From the NCBI RefSeq assembly GCF_005311025.1, contig NZ_CP031747.1, forward strand, positions 2,788,954-2,852,953: DNA of 64,000 bases, written 5' to 3'. This document shows positions 1 through 8,590 of the stretch, piece after piece; the first letter of the stretch is position 1, and each line of letters begins with the position of its first letter. This DNA is from Alcaligenes faecalis. Lineage in GTDB: Bacteria > Pseudomonadota > Gammaproteobacteria > Burkholderiales > Burkholderiaceae_B. The notes beneath the pieces were generated by a model. That model saw nothing but the letters and a program-made list of their open reading frames with translations, had not been told where the DNA came from and did not search any database. The position numbers were made by a program, and so were the translations under genes.

Positions 1-233
1 ACGGGCGTGTCCTGGCCGGTAAACCACGCGATGCCAGCGACTTCAGCCAGCACGAAGGCGAAGAATTTATTTTTGTGATCGAAGGGCAGTTGACCATGCA
101 GTTTCAGGACGGGCGCCGCCACGTGCTGCAGGCGCGCGACAGCATCTACTTCAAAAGCAATCTGGGCCACTTGTACCTGTGCGAACACGGGGAAAGCGTG
201 GAGATCTTGGTGGTTTGTGTGAACAATCACTAG
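1..233 (+). CDS. C-terminal part of a cupin-domain protein (probable HTH regulator), 5' truncated
   Basis: The open frame enters from the left edge (first full codon at position 3) and stops at 231-233. The visible 76 residues include HEGEEFIFVIEGQLTM, the first conserved cupin motif, followed by a second half rich in beta-strand residues ending LVVCVNNH. A short C-terminal cupin like this is typical of XRE-family regulators with an N-terminal helix-turn-helix and a C-terminal ligand-sensing cupin, but the DNA-binding part would lie outside the window and is not seen. It could also be a stand-alone small cupin. The cupin fold is well supported; the regulator role is inference. Confidence 0.7.
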   Translation, partial: GRVLAGKPRDASDFSQHEGEEFIFVIEGQLTMQFQDGRRHVLQARDSIYFKSNLGHLYLCEHGESVEILVVCVNNH

Positions 234-265
234 GCCCAAGAGGCGTAGACAGCTAGCTTTTTACG

Positions 266-284
266 CTTTGGTGGCATACCAAAG
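266..284 (+). terminator. weak hairpin after the cupin gene
   Basis: CTTTGGT and ACCAAAG form a perfect 7-bp stem around a 5-base loop, followed by a loose T-rich stretch. It could terminate the upstream gene before mnmE, but the T-run is poor. Confidence 0.3.
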
Positions 285-469
285 AGCTTGTTTATTTGCT
301 TTGGCCCCGGTTAGATAACCCAGATGTCTGCCTGATTCTCAAGAGCCTGGGCCACCAGTATATAAACACAAGCATTTCAGATACCAATCAGGCCTAGTGT
401 GCCAAGCCCGAACCATCCACCTGCTCCATTACAATACGGCTCTGTTCCGCCTCTTTGATCGATCTGCCC

Positions 470-1843
470 ATGTCCAGTTCTTCCCCTATTGTGGCTATTG
501 CCACCGCCCCCGGCCGGGGTGGTATTGGTGTCATCCGTGTGTCCGGCAAGGAGCTTGATGCTCTGATCCAGACCCTGTTTGGCCGCACGCTGCAAGCGCG
601 TCATGCGCACTTTTTGCCCTTCAAGGACGCACAAGGCGAGGCAATCGACGAGGGCATCGCGCTGTTTTTTAAAGGCCCGCATTCTTATACCGGCGAAGAT
701 GTGCTGGAGCTGCAGGGCCACGGCGGCCCGGCTGTTCTGCGCCGCCTGCTGGATCGCTGCCTGGAAGCAGGTAAAGATCAGGGCCTGCGCCTGGCCGAGC
801 CCGGCGAATTCACCCAGCGCGCCTTCCTGAACGACAGACTGGACCTGGCCCAGGCCGAGGCCGTGGCCGACTTGATTGACGCTTCCTCGGAGGCCGCCGC
901 CCGCAGTGCCGTCGCCTCCCTGTCCGGCGTGTTTTCCAACAACGTCAACGCCCTGGCCGACCGCATCATTCACCTGCGCATGCTGGTAGAAGCTACGCTG
1001 GATTTCCCCGAAGAAGAAATCGACTTCCTGGAAAAATACCAGGCAGCGGCCACCCTGCAAGGTATACAGGACGAGCTGGAACGCATCCTGCAGCATTCGC
1101 GTCAGGGGGCGATCCTGCGCGAGGGGCTGCACGTTGTACTGGCAGGCCAGCCCAATGTGGGCAAATCCAGCCTGCTCAACGCCCTGGCCGGTGAAGATGT
1201 GGCCATCGTGACCGACATCGCCGGCACTACCCGCGACCGCGTCATGCAGCTGATCCACATCGATGGCATCCCGCTGCATATTGTGGATACCGCTGGTCTG
1301 CGTGAAACCGAGGACACCGTAGAGCGCATCGGTATCGCCCGTACCTGGGACGAAATCGCCAAAGCCAACGTGATCGTGCACCTGCTCGATGCTCGCAACC
1401 CGCAAGACGAGCTGGACAGTGCCATTACCACTCGCCTGCCATCACACGTACCCGTGCTGCGCGTCTATAACAAGATAGACTTGCTGACAGCTGAGCAGCA
1501 GGCGGCCTTGCCGGCACAAGAAAGCGGCGCCACCGTGCTGCCAATTTCTGCCCGTAAGGATATCGGTCTGGACACGCTGCGCCGCACTTTGCTGGATATC
1601 GCAGGCTGGAACCCCGGCAGTGAGTCCCCCTGGCTGGCGCGAGAACGGCACCTGCGGGCCCTGGAGCGCGCGGAGTACCACCTGAGCCTGGCTGCGGAAC
1701 ACGCCACACACAGCGATCAGGTGCTGGATCTGTTTGCCGAAGAACTGCGCTTGGCGCATCTGGATCTGTGCTCGATTACCGGCGAGTTCAGCAGCGATGA
1801 CTTGCTGGGGGAGATTTTCTCCAGTTTTTGTATTGGGAAGTGA
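470..1843 (+). CDS. mnmE: tRNA uridine-5-carboxymethylaminomethyl modification GTPase MnmE (TrmE)
   Basis: A 457-residue protein close to the usual MnmE length. The N-terminal tetrahydrofolate-binding domain begins [21 protein letters not shown] helical domain follows, and the G domain carries the P-loop [12 protein letters not shown], switch motif GTTRD, DTAG and NKID. The C-terminus is FCIGK, with the conserved cysteine at residue 454. With MnmG (encoded about 20 kb downstream) it modifies wobble uridine 34 of several tRNAs. I chose the ATG at 470 over the upstream in-frame TTG at 455 because the family starts a few residues before IVA. The gene is normally next to yidC or mnmG; here neither adjoins it. 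Confidence 0.95.
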   Translation: MSSSSPIVAIATAPGRGGIGVIRVSGKELDALIQTLFGRTLQARHAHFLPFKDAQGEAIDEGIALFFKGPHSYTGEDVLELQGHGGPAVLRRLLDRCLEAGKDQGLRLAEPGEFTQRAFLNDRLDLAQAEAVADLIDASSEAAARSAVASLSGVFSNNVNALADRIIHLRMLVEATLDFPEEEIDFLEKYQAAATLQGIQDELERILQHSRQGAILREGLHVVLAGQPNVGKSSLLNALAGEDVAIVTDIAGTTRDRVMQLIHIDGIPLHIVDTAGLRETEDTVERIGIARTWDEIAKANVIVHLLDARNPQDELDSAITTRLPSHVPVLRVYNKIDLLTAEQQAALPAQESGATVLPISARKDIGLDTLRRTLLDIAGWNPGSESPWLARERHLRALERAEYHLSLAAEHATHSDQVLDLFAEELRLAHLDLCSITGEFSSDDLLGEIFSSFCIGK

Positions 1844-1944
1844 CGCAGGCCTGGACGTCCTCGGTGTCTCATCGCACGGGCCCAAGAACCAGACAAGGCT
1901 TTTGGCGACATGATGGCAAGTGTCATACAACCCGGAGACATCAA

Positions 1945-2820
1945 GTGGAATCTCAAGACATTACGCAGCTAACAAACCAGTTCGACGGCTTGAGCCACAC
2001 CATCCCCGAAGAGGGCGTGGAGTTCTGGTTCGCCCGCGACTTGATGGAACCCTTGGGCTATGTGCGCTGGGAGAACTTCAAGACGGCGATAGATCGGGCG
2101 GTGGAGTCTTGTAAAACAACGGGTTACGAAGAAGGGGACCATTTTCGTGGCGTCACGAAAATGGTCCAGATTGGCAGCGGAGCAGATCGTTCAATAGAAG
2201 ACATCATGCTCACCCGCTATGCCTGCTACCTCATCGCCCAGAACGGCGACCCACGCAAGCCGGCCATTGCCTTTGCTCAAAGCTACTTCGCCATCCAGAC
2301 CCGCAAGCAGGAGCTGATTGAAGATCGCATGCGTCTGCAAGCCAGACTGGATGCCCGCGAACGCCTTCGCGAGTCCGAAAGGACACTATCGCAAAACCTC
2401 TATGAACATGGGGTAGACGCCAAAGGCTTTGGCCGCATCCGATCAAAAGGAGATGCGGCGCTATTTGGTGGGCACACCACCCAGATGATGAAAGACCGCT
2501 ACGGCATTATTCAAACCCGCCCCTTGGCTGACTTTCTGCCTACGCTAACCATTGCCGCCAAGAACCTCGCCACGGAAATGACGAATCACAACGTCACGCA
2601 AGAGCAGCTACATGGCGAGACGTCGATCACCCGCGAGCATGAACAGAACAACCGCAGCGTGCGCGATATGCTGGGTCAGCGCGGTATCCAACCTGAGCAG
2701 CTCCCTGCCGAGGAAGATATTAAAAAGCTGGAACGTCGCGTCAAAACAGAAGAAAAGAAACTGCTGAAACAAACAGGGAAACTTCCAGCCCACAAGCAGA
2801 AAGACCAAGAGCCACACTAG
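1945..2820 (+). CDS. dinD: DNA damage-inducible protein D (DinD-like)
   Basis: A 291-residue protein whose layout matches E. coli DinD. An N-terminal BRO-N-like domain (WFARDLMEPLGYVRWENF) is followed by the characteristic IGSGADRSIEDIMLTRYACY and YFAIQTRKQEL segments and a charged C-terminal part ending in a lysine-rich helix. DinD is known in E. coli as a LexA-controlled protein that antagonises RecA filaments. The start is the GTG at 1945, 8 bases after a GGAG Shine-Dalgarno; the frame is open further upstream into mnmE but shows no family similarity there. I found no convincing CTGT-N8-ACAG LexA box ahead of it, so SOS control is not shown. dinD is patchily distributed, so acquisition by transfer is plausible. 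Confidence 0.85.
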   Translation: MESQDITQLTNQFDGLSHTIPEEGVEFWFARDLMEPLGYVRWENFKTAIDRAVESCKTTGYEEGDHFRGVTKMVQIGSGADRSIEDIMLTRYACYLIAQNGDPRKPAIAFAQSYFAIQTRKQELIEDRMRLQARLDARERLRESERTLSQNLYEHGVDAKGFGRIRSKGDAALFGGHTTQMMKDRYGIIQTRPLADFLPTLTIAAKNLATEMTNHNVTQEQLHGETSITREHEQNNRSVRDMLGQRGIQPEQLPAEEDIKKLERRVKTEEKKLLKQTGKLPAHKQKDQEPH

Positions 2821-3009
2821 CAGCTAAAGGAAGAAGGCCTGAAACCCTCTTCAAGCCGACGGCCGGATACTTACCTACCCCGACTACTGCGAGCAGGCCC
2901 CCACCTCAGTAAAAACCCGAAATTCATCCCTGAATTAAGCCCTATCAAAGCTCGCCCTCATCGATCAGGACTATGCTGAGCATTCCATCGTCTCCTGCGG
3001 GAGGACATC

Positions 3010-3399
3010 ATGCACACACTCAACAAGTGGGTTTTGATGGCAGCTTTGCTTCATGGCGCTTGGGCAGCACAAGCTCAAGAATGGATGCCTCTGGAATTGG
3101 AGGCGGAACAGCGCTCCATCTCCCGTCTCAGCGTGGCCCAGTGCCTGGATACCGTTCAGCAAACCGCCGCGGGCGAAGGCTACCAGCAGCGCAATGACTC
3201 GGCAGCCAGCGAACAGTTAGGGGTTTATATTGGTGCCGCTCCCCTAGGGGGCGGATCGCTGGTGGTGTATTGCATTGATTTGAATCCTTCAACTGCCTAC
3301 ATCATTCGTACCAAAGCACAGGTCACGGCGGATTTGATGTCTCCACATCAGCTCAACCACAAAATTACGCAGGCCTTGACGGTGGCAAACCAGCCCTGA
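3010..3399 (+). CDS. small secreted protein of unknown function
   Basis: A 129-residue protein preceded by a GAGGA ribosome-binding site. Residues 1-22 form a Sec signal peptide with a likely cleavage after AQA (AAQAQEW). The mature part, about 107 residues, contains two cysteines (in AQCLDTV and VVYCIDL) that could form a disulfide in the periplasm, and a GGGSLVVYCIDL segment typical of a beta strand. I do not recognise a catalytic motif or a named family. It lies between dinD and a convergent coiled-coil gene and looks monocistronic. The signal peptide is clear; the function is unknown. Confidence 0.7.
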   Translation: MHTLNKWVLMAALLHGAWAAQAQEWMPLELEAEQRSISRLSVAQCLDTVQQTAAGEGYQQRNDSAASEQLGVYIGAAPLGGGSLVVYCIDLNPSTAYIIRTKAQVTADLMSPHQLNHKITQALTVANQP

Positions 3400-3525
3400 G
3401 CATCAGTGACGGCAGCCCCTGGCTGTCCAGAGTCAAAAAAGGGCGCAGTCAATGGTTCATACAGGCTTGCGCCCGAACAAACCACCCGCGCCCCCAAGGA
3501 CTCCCGAAGCCAGTCGAACGGCTTC

Positions 3526-4026
3526 TTACTTCATCAACAAATCTGCCACTTCCATACGGCTATCTCCATCCAGCTCAACGTCGTCCATAACCTTGTTCAA
3601 CATGGCGTGGGCACTGGACAGAGCACCGTTCAAGCTGGTTAGCTCGCCTTGCACGCGCTCCAGCTCCTGTTTCTTTTCCGCTTCACTACCTTTGTCGCTG
3701 GCCTGGATACGCTGCAACTCCATCAGTTTTTGCTGAATTTGCTCTTTCAGGTCGCGGATACGTTTAAGTATGTCCTTGACTCCGTCAGGCAAAGAGCTGT
3801 CATCAATGTCCTTGTCGCGGCCTTTTTTCTGAGCTTGCTGACTGGTCAACGACAGATCTTTGCCCATGGGAGACAGGTGCACCTTGATACGTCCCGATGA
3901 GTCTATGGAACCAGACTCTTCCTGCTCGGGTACCACAGGGGGCGTCATGGCCGACGCGTTTAATGGTTCGGCCACAGGCATAGTTTGCCTATGCATTAAA
4001 CCCTGTCCACTGATCTCTATGGTCAT
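3526..4026 (-). CDS. coiled-coil protein of unknown function (FlxA-like pattern)
   Basis: A 166-residue soluble protein. The ATG at 4026 was chosen because AGAGG sits 5 bases before it; an upstream in-frame start has no such signal. The first 70 residues are low in structure and rich in Pro, Ser and Gln. Residues about 75-150 are a heptad-rich coiled coil beginning DGVKDILKRIRDLKEQIQQK and continuing through a long Glu/Lys/Leu segment. The C-terminus (DDVELDGDSRMEVADLLMK) is acidic. The layout resembles FlxA-like small coiled-coil proteins, which is only a structural analogy. No signal peptide or membrane segment is visible, and no flagellar gene is nearby. Confidence 0.6.
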   Translation of the reverse strand: MTIEISGQGLMHRQTMPVAEPLNASAMTPPVVPEQEESGSIDSSGRIKVHLSPMGKDLSLTSQQAQKKGRDKDIDDSSLPDGVKDILKRIRDLKEQIQQKLMELQRIQASDKGSEAEKKQELERVQGELTSLNGALSSAHAMLNKVMDDVELDGDSRMEVADLLMK

Positions 4027-4227
4027 ACTTTCCTCTCTTGTACACATCATCCCCTAGAGGGTTACGGCTGAAACCCGGTAGTTCTTTACCGTGATGTGTG
4101 CACAAGTGTTGCGCCTTTTACTCAGCTGTTCGGCACAGCTCAGAAATAAGTAGCAAGAAAAGACACTTTTATTTACTTTTATACGAAAAGTGCCCCCTAA
4201 CCATTGTCTTCTCTTTATCTGAACCCC

Positions 4228-7200
4228 ATGGACTTCAAAATCAAAGCACTACTAGGCCACACCCTGTTGGCCTTGAGCTGGGCCGGCAGCGCTTATGCCT
4301 ACGAGACAGAATTCATTCTGAACAAACAAGGTCAACAAGCCTTTGAGCTGCGGATCTATGGGCCGGATGATGGCGGTTACGATACGTCGGATCAATCCAA
4401 TCCACGCGTTTCCCCCTGGAATATTGACGAGAATGGTCGGCTGAAAATTCGTGCCGCACTGGAGCGCTGGGCCGAAATCCTGAATCTGCCGGCGGGCTAC
4501 ACACCGGCTGTGATCAACCTGGGCACCATGAATGACAAGAACGCCAATGCCTATGGTGCCCAACTAAGTAACCCTGATCATCCCAACTTCGTCCTGTCGG
4601 CCTTGCAAGCACGCTTGCACGGAATCTTCCAGGGTGACCCAAACAACCCCGATGCGGTTATCAGCGTCGGAAAGCTGGATCTGGATACCGCCCCCGTCAA
4701 TCCAAGCCAACTGCCCTTAACTGGCAAGGCGGACTACAACGCAGTCATTTTCCACGAGTTGGCGCATGCTTTGGGCATCAGCAATACAGTCACCGACAAC
4801 CTGCCTGAAAACAGCTTTGATCCACCCGATCCCTTTTTCCTGAATGACCTTAGTCCCTGGGCCTTGGGCTTGCGCGATGACCAGGGTCGAGCCCCCAGCC
4901 CCGGACAGAAAATCCTGTGCTCGGTCTGCACCAACCCATATGATCCTGCCGCTTTTGACCTGCGCGAAGACAAGGGCTACTTCACTGGAGATCATGTACA
5001 GGAAGTCCTGAATGGCGCCATGCCGGGCATCCCCGTCAGCATCCTGAACGTTCATGACCAACCGCGATACGGAGTGGATCGCAACTACATGAGCCACACC
5101 GAGCTGCGCAACAGCTTGATGAGCCATCAGACCTATCGCAATTATGTGAATCTGATGGAAGCCGAGCTTGCCGCCCTGCAGGATATTGGGCTGAGCATTG
5201 ATCGCCGCAACTTCTTTGGCTATTCGGTCTATGGGGACGGTGTCACCCTGAACAATACCAATGGCTACTTTGCCCGCAATGCAAACGGCACGGCCTACCT
5301 GCCCGGTCAATACAATATGGCCACGCAAGGTTTGGGGCTGCACATTTATGGCGAACGCAACACCATTACCCAGGCGGCGGATTTACTGACAGCCGGGCCA
5401 GGAGGCGTAGGCGTACGTGTGGATGGTAGCGAAAACACTCTCCTTATCCCCGAAGCCACGCGTATTCATGCCCAGGGCTGGTATGGCCGCGGCCTGCAAT
5501 TCAGCTATGGTCGTCATCACAATATTGTTCAGCAAGGTGAGGTCCGGGCAGATGGCCAGGATGGCATCGGAGCCCTGTTTGACTTTGGCCAGAACGCCAT
5601 GGGTAGCGACGATGAGTATCACGGCTCCTGGCTAGTCGTAGTGGATGGCCGGCTACAAGCTGTACCGACCATTTTGCAAGGTGCCTTGATCAGCAATTAC
5701 GATCTGTCCGGCACCTTGTCGGGCCAGAAAGCAGCCATCCATATCGCAGACAATGCCTGGGTGCAAAACATCAATATCTTGCAGGGCGCACAAATTACTG
5801 GTGACATCACCTCGAACTACAACCGTCGCGGTTCTGACCAGCAACTGCTCCTGACCCGCATCAGCTTCGGTCAAAAGGCCGATGAAAACGGTCGTGCCAC
5901 CAAGGCGGCTGATCCTAACTTCCAGATGCGTTATGACGGCAATATCAAAGGTCAAAACAATCTGGCTGTTGTCATTGCCGGGGGCTCAACTTCCTTGAAT
6001 GGGCAACACGAGCTGTATGGCTTGCGAGTAGATCAGGGCGCCACCCTGTACGGCAATAGCGAATTCACGATCAACCCTGAATACAACTTCACCAATAACG
6101 GCACACTCAGCCCTGGGAATTCCTACGGGAACATGACGATCAAGGGCAACTTTGTCCAAGGTGCCGATGGCCGGATTCTGGTGGAGGCCTCGACCACGCA
6201 GAACGATCATATTGATGTGCAAGGCTTGGCTCAGCTGGATGGTGAACTGCACGTGGACTTGCAGCCAGACTGGTATCAGAACGGATGGACACTGAATCAG
6301 GACAAGGTGTTCACTGCCAGCCAGACACAAGGGCAGTTTGCTGCGCTCAATGCCACGCTGGCATCCCCCACCCTGAATGTAAAAAGTACCGGCAATGGCT
6401 GGTCCGTCAGCCGTAATCAGGACGCTTATGCGCAATATGCTGCTTCGCCCAATGCAGCCTCGGTAGGTACCAGCCTGGCACAAGCTTCCTCGGGCAATCA
6501 GTCCCTGGCAGCGGTGTATCAGGCCATGGACTTCTCTCGAACTGATGGCAGCGATATTGGCCTGGCTTTGGACCAATTAAGTGCAGGATCTTACGCCGCC
6601 CAAACCGCCGCCGCCTTGCGTCGCGAACAACTGGTATCCGAGCAATTGCGCCAAACCGACGGTATCAACAAGAGCGGCTGGCAAAGCTTCATCCAGACCT
6701 ATGGGGGCCGCTACCACTGGCAACTGGGTAACAACGATGTTGACCACCGCAGCGAGACCTATGGGGTAATGCTGGGGGCGGAACACCGGGCTGAAGGCAG
6801 TGACTGGAGCCTGGGGGTGCATGGTAATGCCAACGAGCAGCGCGTCAACGTAGACGCCCCCTTCCAGGCCAAGAGCAAGCTGACCGGTCTGGGCCTGGGG
6901 GTGCATGCCCGCTACCGTGGCTACAGCCAGGAAGGCTGGAATGGCTTGGCCCAACTACGTGTGGGTATCGAACAGGGCAAGATGAACCGCAACATCAGCT
7001 TTGCGGGCTATCAGGCACGTCCCTCCTCGGATTGGACAGGGCATACCTTCTCGCTCGGTGTACAGACTGGCTACAACTGGGCGCTAGGCGAGAACGGCAG
7101 CATCGGGCCGGTTCTGGCTCTGGATTACCTCCATTACCGGCGCCCTGGACTGGAAGAGAGCGGCGATGCCGCCAGCCGTCTGCGCCTGGACGCCAGCCGC

Positions 7201-7530
7201 CAAAATGCCTTGCAGGCTTCCATTGGCCTGGCCCTGCGTCAAAACTGGAATTTAAGCCAGGATCGCCAACTGCAAACGTCCTTATCGATTGCTTGGGAGC
7301 AGGCTTTGCTAAGCCGTAACCAGAACCAGGAGGCAGCCTTCGCCAGTGCCCAATCCGTGAGTTTTGATGGTCGTTACGCGCGGGTAGATAGCCATGCTTT
7401 GGCGCTGGGCACCAGCATCAGCTTGCAGCAATCCGAACGTCTGCGTTTAGGTCTGTCGGCCAGCACCCGTTTATTAGGGGATAGCCGTGCCGATATAAAC
7501 GGTAAATTGTTCCTGAACTGGATGTTCTAA
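4228..7530 (+). CDS. autotransporter with an N-terminal HExxH metalloprotease-like domain
   Basis: A 1100-residue type V secretion protein. Residues 1-25 are a signal peptide (cleavage near SAYA|YETEF). The passenger's N-terminal third holds a zincin motif, HELAHALG at residues 176-183, followed about 120 residues later by an NSLMSHQTY segment that could serve as a Met-turn. The middle is Asn/Gly-rich repeat-like sequence typical of a beta-helix (GSTSLNGQHELYGLRV and similar). Residues about 816-1100 form the beta-barrel translocator, starting GWQSFIQTYGGRYHW and ending in LFLNWMF with the terminal phenylalanine required for outer-membrane insertion. A metzincin would have His or Asp three residues after the Gly; here it is Asn, so the third ligand is uncertain. 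I placed the start at the ATG just before the signal peptide. Confidence 0.88.
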   Translation: MDFKIKALLGHTLLALSWAGSAYAYETEFILNKQGQQAFELRIYGPDDGGYDTSDQSNPRVSPWNIDENGRLKIRAALERWAEILNLPAGYTPAVINLGTMNDKNANAYGAQLSNPDHPNFVLSALQARLHGIFQGDPNNPDAVISVGKLDLDTAPVNPSQLPLTGKADYNAVIFHELAHALGISNTVTDNLPENSFDPPDPFFLNDLSPWALGLRDDQGRAPSPGQKILCSVCTNPYDPAAFDLREDKGYFTGDHVQEVLNGAMPGIPVSILNVHDQPRYGVDRNYMSHTELRNSLMSHQTYRNYVNLMEAELAALQDIGLSIDRRNFFGYSVYGDGVTLNNTNGYFARNANGTAYLPGQYNMATQGLGLHIYGERNTITQAADLLTAGPGGVGVRVDGSENTLLIPEATRIHAQGWYGRGLQFSYGRHHNIVQQGEVRADGQDGIGALFDFGQNAMGSDDEYHGSWLVVVDGRLQAVPTILQGALISNYDLSGTLSGQKAAIHIADNAWVQNINILQGAQITGDITSNYNRRGSDQQLLLTRISFGQKADENGRATKAADPNFQMRYDGNIKGQNNLAVVIAGGSTSLNGQHELYGLRVDQGATLYGNSEFTINPEYNFTNNGTLSPGNSYGNMTIKGNFVQGADGRILVEASTTQNDHIDVQGLAQLDGELHVDLQPDWYQNGWTLNQDKVFTASQTQGQFAALNATLASPTLNVKSTGNGWSVSRNQDAYAQYAASPNAASVGTSLAQASSGNQSLAAVYQAMDFSRTDGSDIGLALDQLSAGSYAAQTAAALRREQLVSEQLRQTDGINKSGWQSFIQTYGGRYHWQLGNNDVDHRSETYGVMLGAEHRAEGSDWSLGVHGNANEQRVNVDAPFQAKSKLTGLGLGVHARYRGYSQEGWNGLAQLRVGIEQGKMNRNISFAGYQARPSSDWTGHTFSLGVQTGYNWALGENGSIGPVLALDYLHYRRPGLEESGDAASRLRLDASRQNALQASIGLALRQNWNLSQDRQLQTSLSIAWEQALLSRNQNQEAAFASAQSVSFDGRYARVDSHALALGTSISLQQSERLRLGLSASTRLLGDSRADINGKLFLNWMF

Positions 7531-7533
7531 ACG

Positions 7534-7577
7534 CTCCGAAACGTAAGAGGCCGACTGTTAGTCGGCCTCATTCGGAG
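7534..7577. terminator. hairpin between convergent autotransporter and fecR-like genes
   Basis: A perfect 9-bp stem GAGGCCGAC/GTCGGCCTC (7547-7569) lies inside an outer 7-bp stem CTCCGAA/TTCGGAG. It sits between the two convergent stops and contains the fecR-like stop codon in its loop. There is no long T-run, so termination may be partial; it can serve both strands. Confidence 0.6.
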
Positions 7578-8310
7578 ATACAGGAGCGGGTTGAACCCGC
7601 TTCATTCCAGACCATCGATCCACATCAATATGTTGACCGGGAATCAAGACCCGAGTCTGTCGACGCCACCATGTCCCGCTAGATACTTCGACCGATCCAG
7701 TATCCACAGCAAATTTCATTTGATCGCTGTCCAGAAAAGCCGAGAACTGCCCCTTGTTACTGCGGGCCTGCGCAAAGCTGGAAAAGACCGTCACACTCTT
7801 TGGTGTGGGATCAGCCAGCAACAGCGTGACCTGTCCACGTAAAAGCTGCAGATTCAATCTGTCCTCATATTCACGGATTTCAAGGGCTGAATCCGGGCCC
7901 AAGCGCAGCACGGCCCCATCGACAAACCGTTGCTCCAGCATTTGAGCCCCCGATACCAAGTGCTCTTCTCGCAATACCGGCTCGGGCCAGGAGAAAAACA
8001 CGGTCAGCGCCAAGGCCAACACCAGAAAACCCGCCAGCAAACCACGGTGATAGGGCTTGAGCAACACTGGCTTTTCCCCCGAGCCAGCCAATAAACGGCG
8101 TATCTCATGCTCGGGCGCATCCAGGCTGGCGTCACAAAAATAGCAAATATATCGATATGAACGTTCATTTTCAGGATTGTCACGGCGCCAATCCTCAAAT
8201 TCCCGTAATTCAGCTGCGGTAGCCTCGCCCGAGTTCAAGCGAGTAAACCAGTAAGCAGCCTGTGCGTGGGCCTGCGTATGCTCCAGCAGTTCCCCTTGAT
8301 ATGTCGTCAT
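7558..8310 (-). CDS. FecR-family anti-sigma-like membrane protein, orphan
   Basis: A 250-residue protein with the standard FecR layout. The N-terminal cytoplasmic DUF4880-type domain has AAYWFTRLNSGEATAAELREF and WRRDNPENERSYR. A single transmembrane helix spans residues about 89-107, and a periplasmic FecR domain (about 125-220) includes FVDGAVLRLGPDSALEI and LQLLRGQVTLLLADP. FecR proteins bind an ECF sigma factor on the inside and a TonB-dependent receptor signal on the outside. Here neither a FecI-like sigma factor nor a receptor gene is adjacent, and the only large neighbour is the convergent autotransporter. The family call is sure; the partner is unknown. Confidence 0.85.
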   Translation of the reverse strand: MTTYQGELLEHTQAHAQAAYWFTRLNSGEATAAELREFEDWRRDNPENERSYRYICYFCDASLDAPEHEIRRLLAGSGEKPVLLKPYHRGLLAGFLVLALALTVFFSWPEPVLREEHLVSGAQMLEQRFVDGAVLRLGPDSALEIREYEDRLNLQLLRGQVTLLLADPTPKSVTVFSSFAQARSNKGQFSAFLDSDQMKFAVDTGSVEVSSGTWWRRQTRVLIPGQHIDVDRWSGMKRVQPAPVSPNEAD

Positions 8311-8590
8311 AGCGGCATCTAACCTTGTTCAGTTAAGCCAGCAATAGGGCGGTTTCAGTCCGACGGATTGTCTCTTCCGCTCAAGGCCAAAACCTTAAAA
8401 AACGAAACCAGCAGCCACCAACCCTCTACATTCCACCTTTGAAAACGATACGTTTTTATTTTATACATTCGCTTCAAATGCTTACATTAACTCAAATTGA
8501 CCCATTCCAAACAAATTCGCCTTATTTAATTACACTCACCACAAAAAAACTGCAGATTACAGGTAAAAAAAGCCGGAATCAGGTCGTTAA

